A DNA stretch of 64,000 nt from Rhyacophila brunnea (taxonomy: Eukaryota; Arthropoda; Insecta; Trichoptera; Rhyacophilidae), in contig JAGYXB010001854.1 in the NCBI GenBank assembly GCA_022495005.1, positions 1 to 64,000 on the forward strand. The letters are read 5' to 3'. Below the pieces are notes generated by a model. It saw nothing but the letters and a program-made list of their open reading frames with translations. It was not told where the DNA came from and searched no databases. Below are positions 9,906 to 21,776 of the stretch, in pieces (the stretch's first letter is position 1; every line of letters starts with the position of its first letter). Made by a program: the position numbers and the translations under genes.

Positions 9906-12592
9906 ATTTAATTGTTAATTTAACTCTAAAGAATTATTGATTGAATACGTGAATTAATGATTTAAACTATTTAAATTAAATAAACTTACTATATTTTTTA
10001 ATAAGAAAGTTATTTATTCCTTTCTATTCAACAAAAGGGGTAACTCTATACTTTGTATAGACACTTATTTTTAGATTCATTGTTAATACAAGTAATTTTG
10101 TATTACTAATTCTTTTCTGTATGTGTGTATTGATGTCAAAGAATAAAAGTCTGTCTATTAAACAAAACAATCATTCTTGTTGTAATAATCGTTGCGCTTT
10201 GCAACAATTACCTTATCATTTCTCTGTTATTCAATATATTATAGAAACTTCTTAATATTGTTTAACTGTAATTAAATAAATCTTCTATGCAAGTTGTTTA
10301 AACTGTTTTAAATTACATATTTTTGTTTTTTCATTCAAGGTTGATAATGTCGATCCTGAAGTACTATGAATGAAGTACAGTCTACTTGTGGAATTCAAGG
10401 CAGCAGCTTTCCGGCGCTCTGACTATGGAATTGCAACCTGATACAAATTGTTGTCCTAAAAAATGGTATACTTTGCTTAATGAATGTATAAAAAACACTT
10501 ATAAAATAATGTACTTCAGTATATTGACAGGTATCGGTTTTAATTGCTTAATTGTGGTTGTTGAGAGGTTTTCTGCATGGATTCAGACAAGTATGGTTGT
10601 CAATTTTTTGTTTTGTATTAACAATACTGTTATAATCCTAATATTGTTTGGATTATTTCTATAACTTACATTATATTTTGAGAGAAAGGTTTAATTTTGC
10701 TTATGGGTTAATTTTCTTAATATTTTTTAGTACTGTTAAAAGTTTTTTTTTTTTAAGTAGAGAGCTTGACGCGGTCACCTAGATTCATGGGTAATTTTTT
10801 TAATCTTTTTTCTCGTTCATGGTGATAATTTCTAGTTATTTAACCTTTTTGAACAAGGTCATACAATTTCTCTTATGTAGCTCGGCATGTCGGATAGACT
10901 GGTGTAACTCATGTTAGCCAGCGCCTTCGTGTATTTTCTATGGATTGTTTGTTTAGCTTATAAAGTCACAAAATTTTATTAAGTTGCAACGATTTAACAA
11001 CTTACCATTGAGTTGCGAACATAGAGAGGGAATTCTTTACTCAATGGGGCATATTTTACGTGATCTCACGGTATGTTATTTTTTCGAGCTCAGAATAGGA
11101 AACAAGCCTGGGAATTGGTCACTGAATTAAGTTCTTACTCAAATGTTTTTATTGTAAAAAGGCATGGTAGAGGCTTGAATGCTTCTTATTTTGTGTCACT
11201 AAATTCGTTCTTTGCAAAGAGGTAACAGCATGACAACGTGTTTGTTTCTTCGAATTTTGCTGTTGGAGTTCAAAAACTTAATTACAAATTAACTTCAGAC
11301 GTTTAATGTAATGTTTTTGATTATTTTTGTGGGTTCAGATAATATTTTCATAGCTTTCTTTTTTTTAGTTTCTTTGTCAATTATACATTCTGATTGATTC
11401 AACGACTTAGGTTAAGAAAATTTAGTAATAGAGTTGAATCAGGAAGAAGAATATAAAAGACTTTGAGATCTCTCTTTGTTTCGATTGATCTTGGCGTAGC
11501 TAGTAGCGGTGGAGCAACATTAGATGATGAATAAAAGAACAACCAATGATGTATAAAAGAGGTTGTTTAAGTATGGTGTGATGTATGGGTATTAGTATAA
11601 TCTTGAAGTACGAGCCGTAATTATTAGTTGTGTCCGAGTCAATTAGAGCAGATGATGACATTATTATTGATTAATTTTTGTATGTATCCTCGGTGAAGGT
11701 TTTGTTTTGTTTTATCATGCGAATATCATGATGATTTTATAAGTCGTAGAATGTGTAATCGTTTAGGAAATGTTGTTCGATGCTATTGAGAGTAACTGAA
11801 CCATTCATTGCGCTAATCCCGGTAAATGACACAAAAGATCACAAACTCATCTAAATATTTTGTTGCTATGTTAACTATTAATTATAAATGTACGGACTGC
11901 TTGCTAAATGGTAAGTTAGTATATACCGTCGAGTTGTAAACCCTAAGTCGAGTTATTCCTATCACTAAATATATTGGCGTTCTTTTTTTTCATATTTTCG
12001 CATTTATTTTTTTCTCTTTAAATATTTTAGAAGTGTAAATATTTATAAATTACAAGTTAGTACTGGATTGTGTTCTTGTTGTAGCCTGTAATTGCTTTCT
12101 GGGACCTGGAGCAAAAGGAATATCAGTTTATTACTTGCTTAATCTTCTCAGACTCCCATATGTTTGGTACCTTTCTCAGAATTTCTATTGAATTAACCCT
12201 GTTGAATTTTATCGTGCTTTTTTTTCTCTAATAAATGTATATTCATAATGAAGAGTCATATTTTACACGTTGATCCGCAGTTGTTTTCAAATAAATACTT
12301 AATCAATATGAATATAAACATATTGATTTCTCTTAATTGTGCATAATAATTAATTATTGTATAATTTTTCTTCTTACAAATTGTAATATGATGACATTTA
12401 ACTTGCAAATTGATATGGTTAAAAGTAAAAATTATTTCTTATTAAATTAAATTACAATGCAACAAGAATGATTGTAAACTTAAATGTCTCTTAAAAATAA
12501 TTTATAGTATAATTCTATAAATTTAAATTTTCTTTTCGTCCAATACAACTTGGATTGTATAAAGTTATTGTAAATTTTTTGTTCTTATTGTC
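9906..12592. other. Non-coding 3' region of LTR element
   Basis: AT-rich with several T tracts and scattered AATAAA signals. ACAAAAGGGG (10031-10040) could be an old polypurine tract, which might mean that the gag/pol scraps had their own 3' end here. The 92-codon frame at 10386 shows two hydrophobic stretches near its end but matches nothing I know, so I do not call it. Confidence 0.45.
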
Positions 12593-12875
12593 AATAATAT
12601 ATATTATAATGGTATAGCATGGAAGCAACTTAATTTCTAAATCTTTTAACTTTATTTCCATTATTATGATGATATAGTATGGAAGTATCTCTTAATTTTG
12701 TTACTATTATTTGAATGATATTTAAATGGAAGCAACTATTATTTCTTGATTTTATTACCGATATTTAAATGGTATTAAGTAGACAATATTTCTATATTTT
12801 ATTACCAATGTTCAAATAGCATTAAATAACTATTATTTCTTGATTTTATTACCGATATTTAAATGGAATATCGTG
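12593..12875 (+). repeat. Imperfect tandem repeat, about 47-58 bp period
   Basis: Five or six degenerate units share a core like TTACCGATATTTAAATGG followed by a T-rich arm. Clear units begin near 12700, 12756, 12803 and 12849. The array immediately precedes the hairpin units and may be part of the same transcript. Confidence 0.6.
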
Positions 12876-12915
12876 GTAATTATAATTATAACTCAAAAAG
12901 GTATTGTTTGATAGG

Positions 12916-12977
12916 ATTGTGGCGCTTTTTCAATTTTTAGGCGTTCTTTTCATAGAACTACCGTAAACCGCCACAAT
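12916..12977 (+). ncRNA. Putative structured RNA unit 1 of 3
   Basis: A 9-bp outer stem (ATTGTGGCG at 12916 with CGCCACAAT at 12969) encloses a second hairpin, GTTCT (12943-12947) with AGAAC (12954-12958), flanked by GG on one side and CC on the other (12940-12941 with 12961-12962). The next two units repeat the same arrangement at 167 and 168 bp. The shared core reads TTTTCAA, a T run, then GGCGTTCT...AGAACTACCG. Sequence identity is highest in the inner hairpin. Function is unknown. It may act in the LTR element's genomic RNA (packaging or export) or in a separate non-coding RNA. Confidence 0.5.
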
Positions 12978-13082
12978 TTTGTTATAACAACCAAATATTA
13001 TTAATGATAAGGAAATTCTAACTATCTAAAAATGTTATCAATATTTATTTTTATAAAAAAAATTCTGTAGTTTAAGTATAAG

Positions 13083-13146
13083 ATTGTGGGTTTCTTTTCA
13101 AATTTTTTGGCGTTCTTTCCATAGAACTACCGTAACTTTCCACAAT
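13083..13146 (+). ncRNA. Putative structured RNA unit 2 of 3
   Basis: Outer stem ATTGTGG (13083) with CCACAAT (13140). Inner stem GTTCT (13112-13116) with AGAAC (13123-13127), loop TTCCAT, and flanking GG with CC. Spacing from unit 1 is 167 bp. Confidence 0.5.
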
Positions 13147-13250
13147 TCTTAATTATAATATAATATTATGTTTACTATGATATGTTATCACCTAAAATGA
13201 CTGATTAACAATAAGTATTCCGCTTTTGTTATAAAAGAAAAATGTATAAG

Positions 13251-13307
13251 ATTGTTTTTTTTTCAAATTTTTGGCGTTCTTAGAGAACTACCTTCATTAT
13301 AAACAAT
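13251..13307 (+). ncRNA. Putative structured RNA unit 3 of 3, with compensatory change
   Basis: The outer stem is ATTGTTT (13251) with AAACAAT (13301): GG has become TT on the left and CC has become AA on the right, so pairing is kept. The inner stem GTTCT (13276-13280) with AGAAC (13284-13288) is unchanged, while its loop shrinks to three bases. Spacing from unit 2 is 168 bp. Confidence 0.5.
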
Positions 13308-13620
13308 TCTTAATTGCATAATTAACTATATTTACAATTTTCCTCCAAAATTTACCATATTTTAAAAATTTTGTGTGTACTTGCATGTACATTTTATTAC
13401 CTGATTTATATGTGATTATTATTTAAAATTATATATCTGTTTTCTTCGATTGGTATGGTATATAGAGTATAAAATATAATTTTTAAACAAACTTTTTCGA
13501 CGACGAGAATAATAAATATAATTTCAAGTTCAGTGCAAGTGTATATAGTTCCTATTGAAAGAAAGAAAGTGAAACCTTAGCTAGTTCTAAACAAGAATGA
13601 AAAGCGAAGACCTTAAGGAT

Positions 13621-13664
13621 GACACGATCTTCTCCGATGTACGACACAATCTTCTCCGATGTAC
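13621..13664 (+). repeat. 22-bp tandem duplication
   Basis: GACAC(G/A)ATCTTCTCCGATGTAC occurs twice in a row with one difference. It lies about 190 bp before the right LTR in the LTR element's 3' region. Confidence 0.85.
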
Positions 13665-13852
13665 AAAATATTCTTCTTTTGAAGAACAACACTACCTTCC
13701 TTGATGGACAAAACTATGCTGAGTCACTACATTATTCTAACTATCTGTTGGATACTGCTTCCACATGAGGTGCCTGCGACTACTGTCGACTGACATTGGA
13801 CACCCTGGGGAGGAGTTACAGATTTTTTTCATCTATTGCGGAACGAGGGTAT

Positions 13853-14746
13853 TGTCATGTTACATTTCACGTGACATGACTACCATTTCAAACGCATACT
13901 TAAATAAATAATGTTAATTAATTAACAACAAAATTTGGCACAACCTTGTTAACAGTGTGTGTAAACCCTGTTTCTAAAACAATGACCGTTAAAAAATGAA
14001 CCAATGAGGACTCTTCCCGCTTTTTTGAAACCATGATGCAAACAAACAACTCATTTCCGCCCACAAGATCTCACTCCGGGATTAGAAGTAATACAGTACA
14101 GACGTGAATCGATTATCGCATAGTAAAAGTTTCAATGCCATTTGTAGGTGCTTCCTTTCGAACAGGAAGGTGCACAGCCCAGCCAAGCTGAAATAGCAGC
14201 CATCATTTAAACTATAAAAGCTAAGTAATCAAAACCATTTAAAGATACTCTATGACCCGTACCAAACGAACGCATCTCGAATTTGTATTAAAATTTCTAT
14301 TTGTTTTTTTGTATCAATTTTAAATTTCAATGTAGTACGCTTGTCATACGAAATTGATTGTGTGTAATTAAATAACACTTTTAACGATTAAGCTGTGTTC
14401 TTATTTTTATATTGTTATATTTAATCTGTAAATACACACAATAATATGTTCAAGGCGCCCAAAAATTATAATTTCATATTTCAAACGAGTTTACAAATGA
14501 CATTTTATTCGAGGTAGATAATGGTATAAAACATTCTTTACAGAAGGTTTAAGTTAACAGAAAGCCGAGCTTTATATGCTTGATATTAATAGTACTAAAT
14601 ATTTCATGTTTTATCGATTGAATTAGTTGGCACTCCATGTTTAACTATTGTCCATTAAAATTGTTAAACTCATTTCTATTATCATTCTAACGATACTACT
14701 ACATTACTTTACACTTTTTTTTCCTTTTTTTTTTTTAAATATAACA
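13853..14746 (+). repeat. Right LTR (894 bp)
   Basis: The segment starts TGTCATG and ends ATAACA, giving the TG...CA ends expected of an LTR. It matches 1-709 from 14031 onward. Its first 25 bases form an imperfect palindrome (TCATGT...GACATGA). After 14746 the sequence switches to a minisatellite, consistent with insertion into that repeat. The start is inferred from the TG and the purine-rich tract just upstream, because the left copy's start is outside the window. Confidence 0.75.
14213..14220 (+). promoter_or_regulatory. TATA box in LTR
   Basis: TATAAAAG lies about 360 bp into the right LTR and is preserved as TATATAAG in the left copy (183-190). This is the expected place for the retrotransposon's polymerase II promoter. 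Confidence 0.45.
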
Positions 14747-14749
14747 AAC

Positions 14750-14990
14750 CATACGAATAAAAGAATATATAATGAAGAAGATGGTTTTTCTAATTTAGAA
14801 ACCTTTGCGGGTGTGCGTACAACAACTGACAAAAGTTTCGTCGCAATCGGATGAATTTTATAGGAACCATACGAATAAAAGAAAATAGAATGAAGAAAAA
14901 GAAGATGATGATTTTTCTAATTCAGAAACCTTCGCAGGTGTGCATACAACCACATATGAACGGTACGGCAGCGCATAAAATACGAACAAA
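14750..14990 (-). repeat. Minisatellite, two units
   Basis: Two units of about 115 bp, each containing CCATACGAATAAAAGA and an 'AGAAACCTTTGCGGGTGTGC' type segment. They are the reverse complement of the larger array at 44930-45480. The unit ends with CGGCAGCGCATAAAA, the complement of the border of the array at about 44930. The right LTR abuts the first unit. Confidence 0.75.
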
Positions 14991-15032
14991 CAAACAAATA
15001 TTTTGATTTTTATATATTAGATTAATAGTTAC

Positions 15033-15343
15033 TAATGATATAAAAGAAGAACAAAGGTTACTGTAATTTTATGTATAATTATTATTATAAATTATATAAA
15101 CATCATTAATTTTTAATTATTTGTATTTCGTCACATTAATTTCATTTACCTACCATAATGTCATTATTAAAAGAAACATTAATGCAATTTAATTTTTATT
15201 GAGTATTAATAATAATAATGATATAAAAGAAGAACAAAGGTTACTGTAATTTAATGTAAGTATAATTATTATTATAAAATATATAAACATTATTATTTTT
15301 TAATTACTTGTATTTCTTCACATTAATTTCATTTACCCTACCT
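15033..15343 (+). repeat. Direct duplication, about 130 bp at 183-bp step
   Basis: TAATGATATAAAAGAAGAAC starts a copy at 15033 and another at 15216. Both run through an AT-rich stretch to CATTAATTTCATTTACC. No gene is associated. Confidence 0.8.
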
Positions 15344-16734
15344 AAATGTAAAAATAGTACAATTATTACTGAATCATGATACGAGTAGTATGTGATACTT
15401 ACTATAATATTGAGAATAACGTAATATATACCTATATAATGTATCTAGTTTATTATTTATTAAGACTGACATTATTCAATTTATTGATAGAAGTATTAAA
15501 ATTGTCTATGATTATTAAATTAGAAAACTCATCTTACAATAAAATGTCTTGATTGAAATTGATTATGCCAATAGAAATGTCACATTTTTCGATTATTTCT
15601 GCAAATTCTAAAATTGAATTCTGACACGTCAAATGAACTTGTTCTAGGCGGTTCGCAAAAGAAAACAATTGAAAATCAATCATATATTTCAGTTTGACAG
15701 ATAAGTGGCAGTGAAGTGGTTTTAGATTATATTTTCATAGTAATTAGTGAAGAAATATGCATTTAATTTTTGTTAAAACCCATAGTACGCCAATGTAGCG
15801 ATTTCAGATTTGAGTAGTTTTGTGGAATATTAATTTAGATTTGTGAAATATCGATTATATAGAAAGTTTTAAGCGACATTATAATTAATTTGCGGTAGAT
15901 AGAGAGTAAAGTAGCGAAAATGTATGGTGGCGGATATTAAACACTATTTAAAAATGATATTATCTGTGATTGTGTCGAGTTTTATCAGATTGTACCGGAT
16001 TCAAATAGAAGTAGATTCGGGACTCCAAAAATTGAAGTGAATTCCTTTAATAATCAACAAAATGGTATTTAAATAAAAAAGTTGGTGCGTTTTCCAAAAT
16101 CTCTTAGGATAATAATATATAGGAGATTATTTAATGTGTAACTCCATGAGAGTTATGAAGTTTCCTACAAGCCTATTTTAGAACGCATCCAGAAGACATT
16201 TTTTGGTGTCTTTATTTTAAGACATGTAATAATTTGCCTTTCAATATTTCGTTAAATGATTACTTTGCGACTGCCTATCTACAAGGCAAGCTCAATTTTC
16301 ATTTTCTCGAATCTCGTATCTTCTGCTCTTGAGGCATTTTTGCCCGCTTTCACGAGAGATGGCTTCCAATCGTGGTGTCCTAAAGAAGTTAAATTTATCT
16401 GCGCCTGTCAATAATCTCATGGTGGCAGCCATGACCTATTCTGGGCCAGAACTTTACTGTTTCCTCGTATCCATTAGCGAGGGGTGCAAGATTAGTCAAT
16501 GCGCTCACCAAAGACATAGATATTTTCAGTGGTTTGCCGTGCATTTTGTTTATATTTTTTTATTTTTTCCTTCTTCTCTATTGTGAGTTTGTGAGGGTAA
16601 TATTTTTTATAATGTAAATCTCATGTTGTGAACGTTCTGAATTTTGAATTGTTTATGTGCACAATATTTTGTTTCTTAAATAAATGAATCTCTACGATGC
16701 GCATAAACCAGCCGTGCACCCCTCGTAATTAGTA
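15344..16734. other. AT-rich stretch, no supported gene
   Basis: A frame at 16329-16586 (85 codons, MRHFCPLSREMASNRG) is followed by AATAAA near 16679. It has moderate GC content and ends in a hydrophobic tail. I do not recognise it and cannot support it as a gene. Confidence 0.4.
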
Positions 16735-18663
16735 GGGGAAGCTGTTGTACCTTGGACATGGTTGTACCTCGAACACATGCATGTTTTTGTATATTGGCGC
16801 CATTTTATTTTGAAATTTACAATAGTAGTTTGAACACCTTCATCTTGGTGGATAATTGACACTAGTTTCAGACGGCAAGCGGCACGCGTGTTTATGTGAA
16901 GTGAGTTTGAAAATTTTCGTTCGTAAAAGTAAGTTTTTTTCATTTTTTTTTTTGTAAATATATGCCATACTATGTTTTTTTGTGTGAATAAGTAATAGTG
17001 TAATTGAATTAAATTTCATATGTCCATAACATTGGGTTATTATAGATTTTGTATTCCTTACCTAAAAAAAACTATTAATTGTTTTTGACATTTTGGCGTG
17101 GTGTTGTACCTTGGACATAAAAAATGCGTTGTACCTCGAACATGTCCAAGGTACAACGCGTTTGCCACCCATATTGTGTATGACTATGATTATTATTGTT
17201 CATTCAATTGAACATTCAATTTAATTCAAACTATTGTTTAAACTTTTTCCAGGTGTTTACTTAGTATGCCTCGTACGCATCAAGACAGGAATCAAGAGGG
17301 TTCGCCCGGATAACGAAAAAATACAAAGTGCGATCCGTTTAATAAAATAACAAAAATATACGCTGAACAGAGCTCCAAAACTAAACGAGTTACTCAGAAG
17401 CACAGTAAGAAAGTATATTCATCATTTTGAAAATACTGAAAAGCCTGCACCCTTTATGAAAATCTTGCTTCAAAGAAAATTTTCAATGAAGAAGAAGAAC
17501 ATAATATGTTGCTGCAATACATTACAGAAGCTGCATCTTTGCAGTATGCCTTCTATGACAAGGCCTCACCCCAAAGCTGCCCCGCGGAAAAATAATCGCC
17601 AGGGGCGAGAAAAGGGTTGATCTCGTAGTCTGACTGATACACCGGAGGATCGAGGATAAGAAGAAAACCAAGCTGGCGAAGACTTAAAATATTATTGCAT
17701 TGAAAAAAACTAATTATTTTCTTAAAAAAGTTTCTGCTGTCAAGAAAAAGCTATTAGTTAGTTTCGAATCTTCATCAGCAGAGTCATCGGCTGATAATTT
17801 TGCACTTCAAGACTCCAGCGATTCAGAAGGACCTCAAGAATTTCCAGATGAATTTTAATCTACACTGAGTTTAGAATATCAAGTGGGGGATTTTGTAATT
17901 TTTCTTTATAAAAGAGAATAATTATTTTCTAGGAAAGATCCTAGAAATATGCAAGGATGGGGCCAAGATTAGCTTAATGCGAAAATCGCTAAAGGGTTGG
18001 AAATGGTCGGAGAACATCGACTCGAAGAATTATCCTTGAAGTGACGTAATCCAGAAAATTCTACTACCTGAAAAATGCCAATCTAAATTTACTTAATTTA
18101 CTAAATTCTAAATCTACATTTATCAAGTTAAGAAAATGGTCAAGTATTAGGATGATAAGGAAGAGATAATTGTGGTTTTATTATTAAATACGATTCATTT
18201 TATGTGTAATAATATCTACCTAATTCTAATTAAGATAATTATGGTTTATGATTAAGTATAGCTGTTATGAAAAAAATATTCTTTTGTTCCATAAAATATA
18301 TTTGTAAAAAGCTTATTTTCTTTTATCGTAATAAACAAGCAAATGCGAATTTAATAAATCTGTGTTTTTATTTAGCATAGGTACCTAAATGTCCCCTTAT
18401 TACGATTTTTTAAATGTATGTCCAAGGTACAACCTTCATATGTTCGAGGTATAACACCCCTGTTGTACCTTGGACCTAAATCCACATTTTTTTATATGGC
18501 CTAACATCACCATAAAAATCAAGATATTTAATTTGACACATGTATCAAAGCATGCGCAACAGATGCTTAAATCAAACTAACTAAAGTTGGCAATTTTACC
18601 TATAACCAGTAATTTATGAAAAATCAAAAACAGAAAATAGGTCCGAGGTACAACAGGTTCCCC
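16735..18663 (+). mobile_element. pogo/Tigger-like DNA transposon, internally deleted
   Basis: Inverted ends GGGGAAGCTGTTGTACCT (16735) and, in reverse complement, GGGGAACCTGTTGTACCT (ending 18663) are flanked on both sides by TA (16733-16734 and 18664-18665), the target duplication of the Tc1/mariner superfamily. The word GTTGTACCT(T/C)GGAC/GAAC recurs in both orientations near both ends (16743-16773, 17104-17160, 18419-18475) and probably marks transposase binding sites. The interior carries the N- and C-terminal parts of a pogo-like transposase with the catalytic middle missing. Confidence 0.85.
17266..18044 (+). pseudogene. pogo-like transposase remnant lacking catalytic core
   Basis: From MPRTHQDRNQEGSPG the translation, with frame changes and stops, keeps pieces of a pogo/Tigger transposase. 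There is a basic N-terminal DNA-binding part, then IFNEEEEHNMLLQYITEA, like the second DNA-binding helix region. A C-terminal part follows with LTDTPEDRG (the family has 'LTDTPEKR' here), a lysine-rich helix, an acidic tail (SSAESSADNFALQDSSDSEG) and YQVGDFVIF, a C-terminal signature often seen in these transposases. The DDE catalytic domain expected between the second and third pieces is absent. The copy could only be moved by a related active element. Confidence 0.7.
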
Positions 18664-18665
18664 TA

Positions 18666-20329
18666 CCTGATAATCCTTACATTAGAAAACAGTGAATGAT
18701 TTAGAAATAATATTAGTAGCTGCGATCACGCATTTAATAAACTAACTATTCGAGAATAAAAATATTGTCAGTGTTGTCATTATTGCAGGAGAAAAAACCT
18801 TAAAGATAATACGAAAATAATGAGACATTAAATTTAGTAAATAATGTAATATATTAGCAAAAATATGAAACGGATTATTAATAAATACAAGATCATAATT
18901 ATAAAAACAATTATTAGATTTGCAAGAAAATATATTACGAAAATGATTTAGGTATACGTACTTATTATAATCTTATAAAATCGGATAATATAAATAATAA
19001 CAACATAATTATTATCAATTGGTTATTGGAAAAGAATAGTTCTGAAATTAAAGCAAAAAAATAATTATTTGGTAACCATAAGACCAACAAAAGTGTGTCT
19101 TTCATCCCCAATAAATCATTTCATTTTGCTAAAAAAATATTCATATAAAATATCTATGATATTATTTTCCTGAATCTATGGATATAGTTATAACACATTT
19201 AATAACAATACATTGCACAATGTAATTTAAAATAACTGAAACCTATACTGGAAATTGAACATAATCGATACTATTAGGTACAATAATTATAATGAGGAAG
19301 GATCGGTCATTCTTCATTATAATCTTCTTCCAAGTGAATTATACGCTGACATTGTTTCTTCCATTCTTCTAATATAATGCAATGATGTTAAAAGCGTTGC
19401 GATTATTACCTATTACCAGTTCTGCACATTTTACAGTATTCAACTTGACGAGCAACCAGCGCTAGAAATAGAAGCATGAAGAAGGAAGAAGAAGTAAGAT
19501 ATAAGTTTATGAACCGGAGCGCACGATAATTTTCTGAAATTATTAAAATGTGATAGTTTTTTTGTTGTATACTTACCTATCTTATATGAACAAATGTAAT
19601 AGCAATCTTTACATCAGATACACACTGCTTTGTACTTGCCAATAATGTATTATTAATTTACGATCGTTTAAATAGTAATACCATACAATATTCACAGACA
19701 TTAAAGATGTCGGAAATCGAATCCTAAAAATACTAAACCCAAATCCTATGAAATGGTAAAAAATTCTCAATAATTACCTATAATTTATATTAAATTAATA
19801 TCGCCTAAAAATTTTGTAAAAAAATTAAAAAAAATATTATTGTTTGTAAAAATATGTGCGTGCAACACGTGAAGTTTCTTATTAAACTTTATTAAAAATC
19901 CAAATTAATGGAGATAATGATTTTAATCATAATTCCCGAACCTAAATTTTCCATAAAATAGAGCAAAAGCTTAGACTATAGATACATCACAGCGAAAGTC
20001 TAAAGAATTTCACGAACAGTCGCCGCACTCCGGTCCATTTCGAGCGCTGCGAGCAATCAAATATTTATTCTCAACCATACTTTCCAGACTGAGGTGGAAA
20101 ATTTATAACATGGCAACATTTTACCTACAGAATTAAGATAAATTGTGGGCGTTGACATGTGAAAGCGGAAATCATGTGTGGTAAAATTGGAGGGGGCATA
20201 TAGTTCATAATATTGACATTATGCCAGCATGATGATCTTGCGATAAGTATTACTTTCTTTTCAAAAGTATTCATATTAATAGTTACAGAGACACTATTCT
20301 TACTACATTTTTCTTCATTGTTACAAGCA
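18666..20329. other. AT-rich stretch, no gene seen
   Basis: Long AT-rich sequence with many stops in all frames. I found no coding, RNA or transposon signature. Confidence 0.5.
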
Positions 20330-20720
20330 GTAGCGCACCCAGGGGGGGGGGCCAGGGGGCCTTGGCCCCCCCCAAAATATGAAAATCATCAGAATGATTT
20401 TACATATTGAAATCGAAAGCCAATAAACTATACCTTGGGCTTAGACAAACAACACGGCAAAAATGATTTGTAATTCTCCTGCACCCTTTTTAGTAATATT
20501 TCTTAGATTTTAATTTCTAATACAAAAAATTCGAAACACTAATGTCAGGTTTTTTTAGAAACCCTTTCCCTAATGAAATTCTCGGTGTCCACCCGAATTC
20601 CGGAGTGGTATAGGTCATGGCTGGGGAGGGTTGACAGGTCTAGCCTGGGGGCCCGGGCTGTGGGGGGCCCGGCGTGTCGGGTTGACCAGATAAGTGCGAT
20701 AAACACATATCATAAATTAG
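20330..20720. repeat. GC-rich repeat patches in AT-rich DNA
   Basis: Two patches stand out. CCAGGGGGGGGGGCCAGGG at about 20339 looks like the terminal region of a common insect repeat. At 20630-20690 there is TAGCCTGGGGGCCCGGGC and related sequence. The second resembles 20959-20986 plus 21777-21850, the sequence into which the hAT element below inserted, so an older tandem or dispersed repeat is likely. Confidence 0.45.
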
Positions 20721-20986
20721 CCTTAATAGTAAAAAAAGTCGCCTGCGACGCTATTATACTTCATGACTATGAACATTTTAATTTATATAAATGTCCAATA
20801 TATTTTCTGATTATTATGTGTCGACAGCTCCATTATTAAACTAGATGACGTACTGAAAATTGCCAATAATTCACTGTATAAGTACCCTCAATTTGAACTA
20901 AAACACAATTTGAAAAACGTTAATGTAGTGTTTCACACTGCCTTTAATCTAAGCGGTGGATAGGGGGCCCGTCAAATACCCTAGCC

Positions 20987-21776
20987 CAGTGGTCGGCAAA
21001 CTCATTAGTCAATAGAGCCAAATATCAACAGTACAACGATTGAGATTTCTTTTGAGAGCCAAATTTCTTAAACTTAAATTATATACGTAGGTAGTTTAGT
21101 TAAAGTCCTAATTAAATTATAGGTAGGTACACTGAATAAAACTGAATATCATACGTAATAATGATCTTATTTATTAATAAAAATTAAATTATTGTAAGTA
21201 AGGTATCCATACAATTGAATCATGACAATGACTGACAATTTCAATGTGAATAATGGCCTTGCATCTCCTTGTAAAGTTTGGGTAAGTCAGGTTCGTACGT
21301 TGTTGATTTAATTTTAAGCACGATTCCAGGTTCTCATCAATAAATCGATTTCTCAATTTACTCTTGATTTCCTCTCTTGGAAATCTTTTTACTAACACAA
21401 AACTTGCAATATTAACATTGTTGAAAGATTTTATTCAGTACCTAATTAAATACAGAACTTTATTTTTCTTGACTCTTCTCCTCAGCTGCTTTCTTCCTTG
21501 CATCATCGACAGAATATTTAGCGCAAACTTACTAGTATTTAGTTGTAGTATCTCTCTAAACTTGAATGCGTCAATTTTTCCCGACACATAAATACAGGTC
21601 GGGAAGCCATTTAAGTTTTGAATAAACGCGAAGTCTCGGTATACTCAACATTACATTTACGGTTATCCTCTTCCATTTTCTTTGCTTCTTCTTTGTAGCC
21701 ATGTCAAATATGACAGAGAGCATCTGTGGCAGAGCCGCACTCAAAGGGCCAAAGAGCCGCAGTTTGCCGACCACTG
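20987..21776 (-). mobile_element. hAT element, 790 bp, with perfect 8-bp target duplication
   Basis: Inverted ends CAGTGGTCGGCAAACT (20987) and its complement ending 21776 are bounded by CCCTAGCC on each side (20979-20986 and 21777-21784). An 8-bp target duplication with CAGTG-type ends is diagnostic of hAT. On the minus strand, frames at 21700-21571 (MATKKKQRKWKRITVNV) and 21398-21189 (FPREEIKSKLRNRFIDENLE followed by SCLKL) look like the first and last parts of a hAT transposase. The second part resembles the C-terminal dimerisation region. The middle is deleted. Confidence 0.88.

Larger units (their letters stand above)
1..14746 (+). mobile_element. Large decayed LTR retrotransposon (Ty3/gypsy-like), left end cut by window
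   Basis: Two near-identical direct repeats (1-709 and 13853-14746) bound a 13-kb interior that contains gag and pol remnants on the plus strand, the layout of an LTR retrotransposon. The interior includes a 4.6-kb DIRS insertion, so the element's own length is about 10 kb. Coding remnants occupy only 8260-9905: a gag with a zinc knuckle, a short reverse transcriptase piece and integrase pieces. A long 5' leader and nearly 4 kb of 3' non-coding DNA suggest a non-autonomous or heavily decayed copy. A purine-rich stretch (13840-13849) lies just before the right LTR and could be the plus-strand primer. No convincing primer-binding site directly follows the left LTR. An alternative is that the gag/pol scraps are a separate older insertion inside a different LTR element. 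Confidence 0.7.

Noticed and set aside
10386..10664. Small membrane protein gene
   Set aside because: Hydrophobic tail only; no family resemblance, and it lies in the non-coding part of the LTR element.
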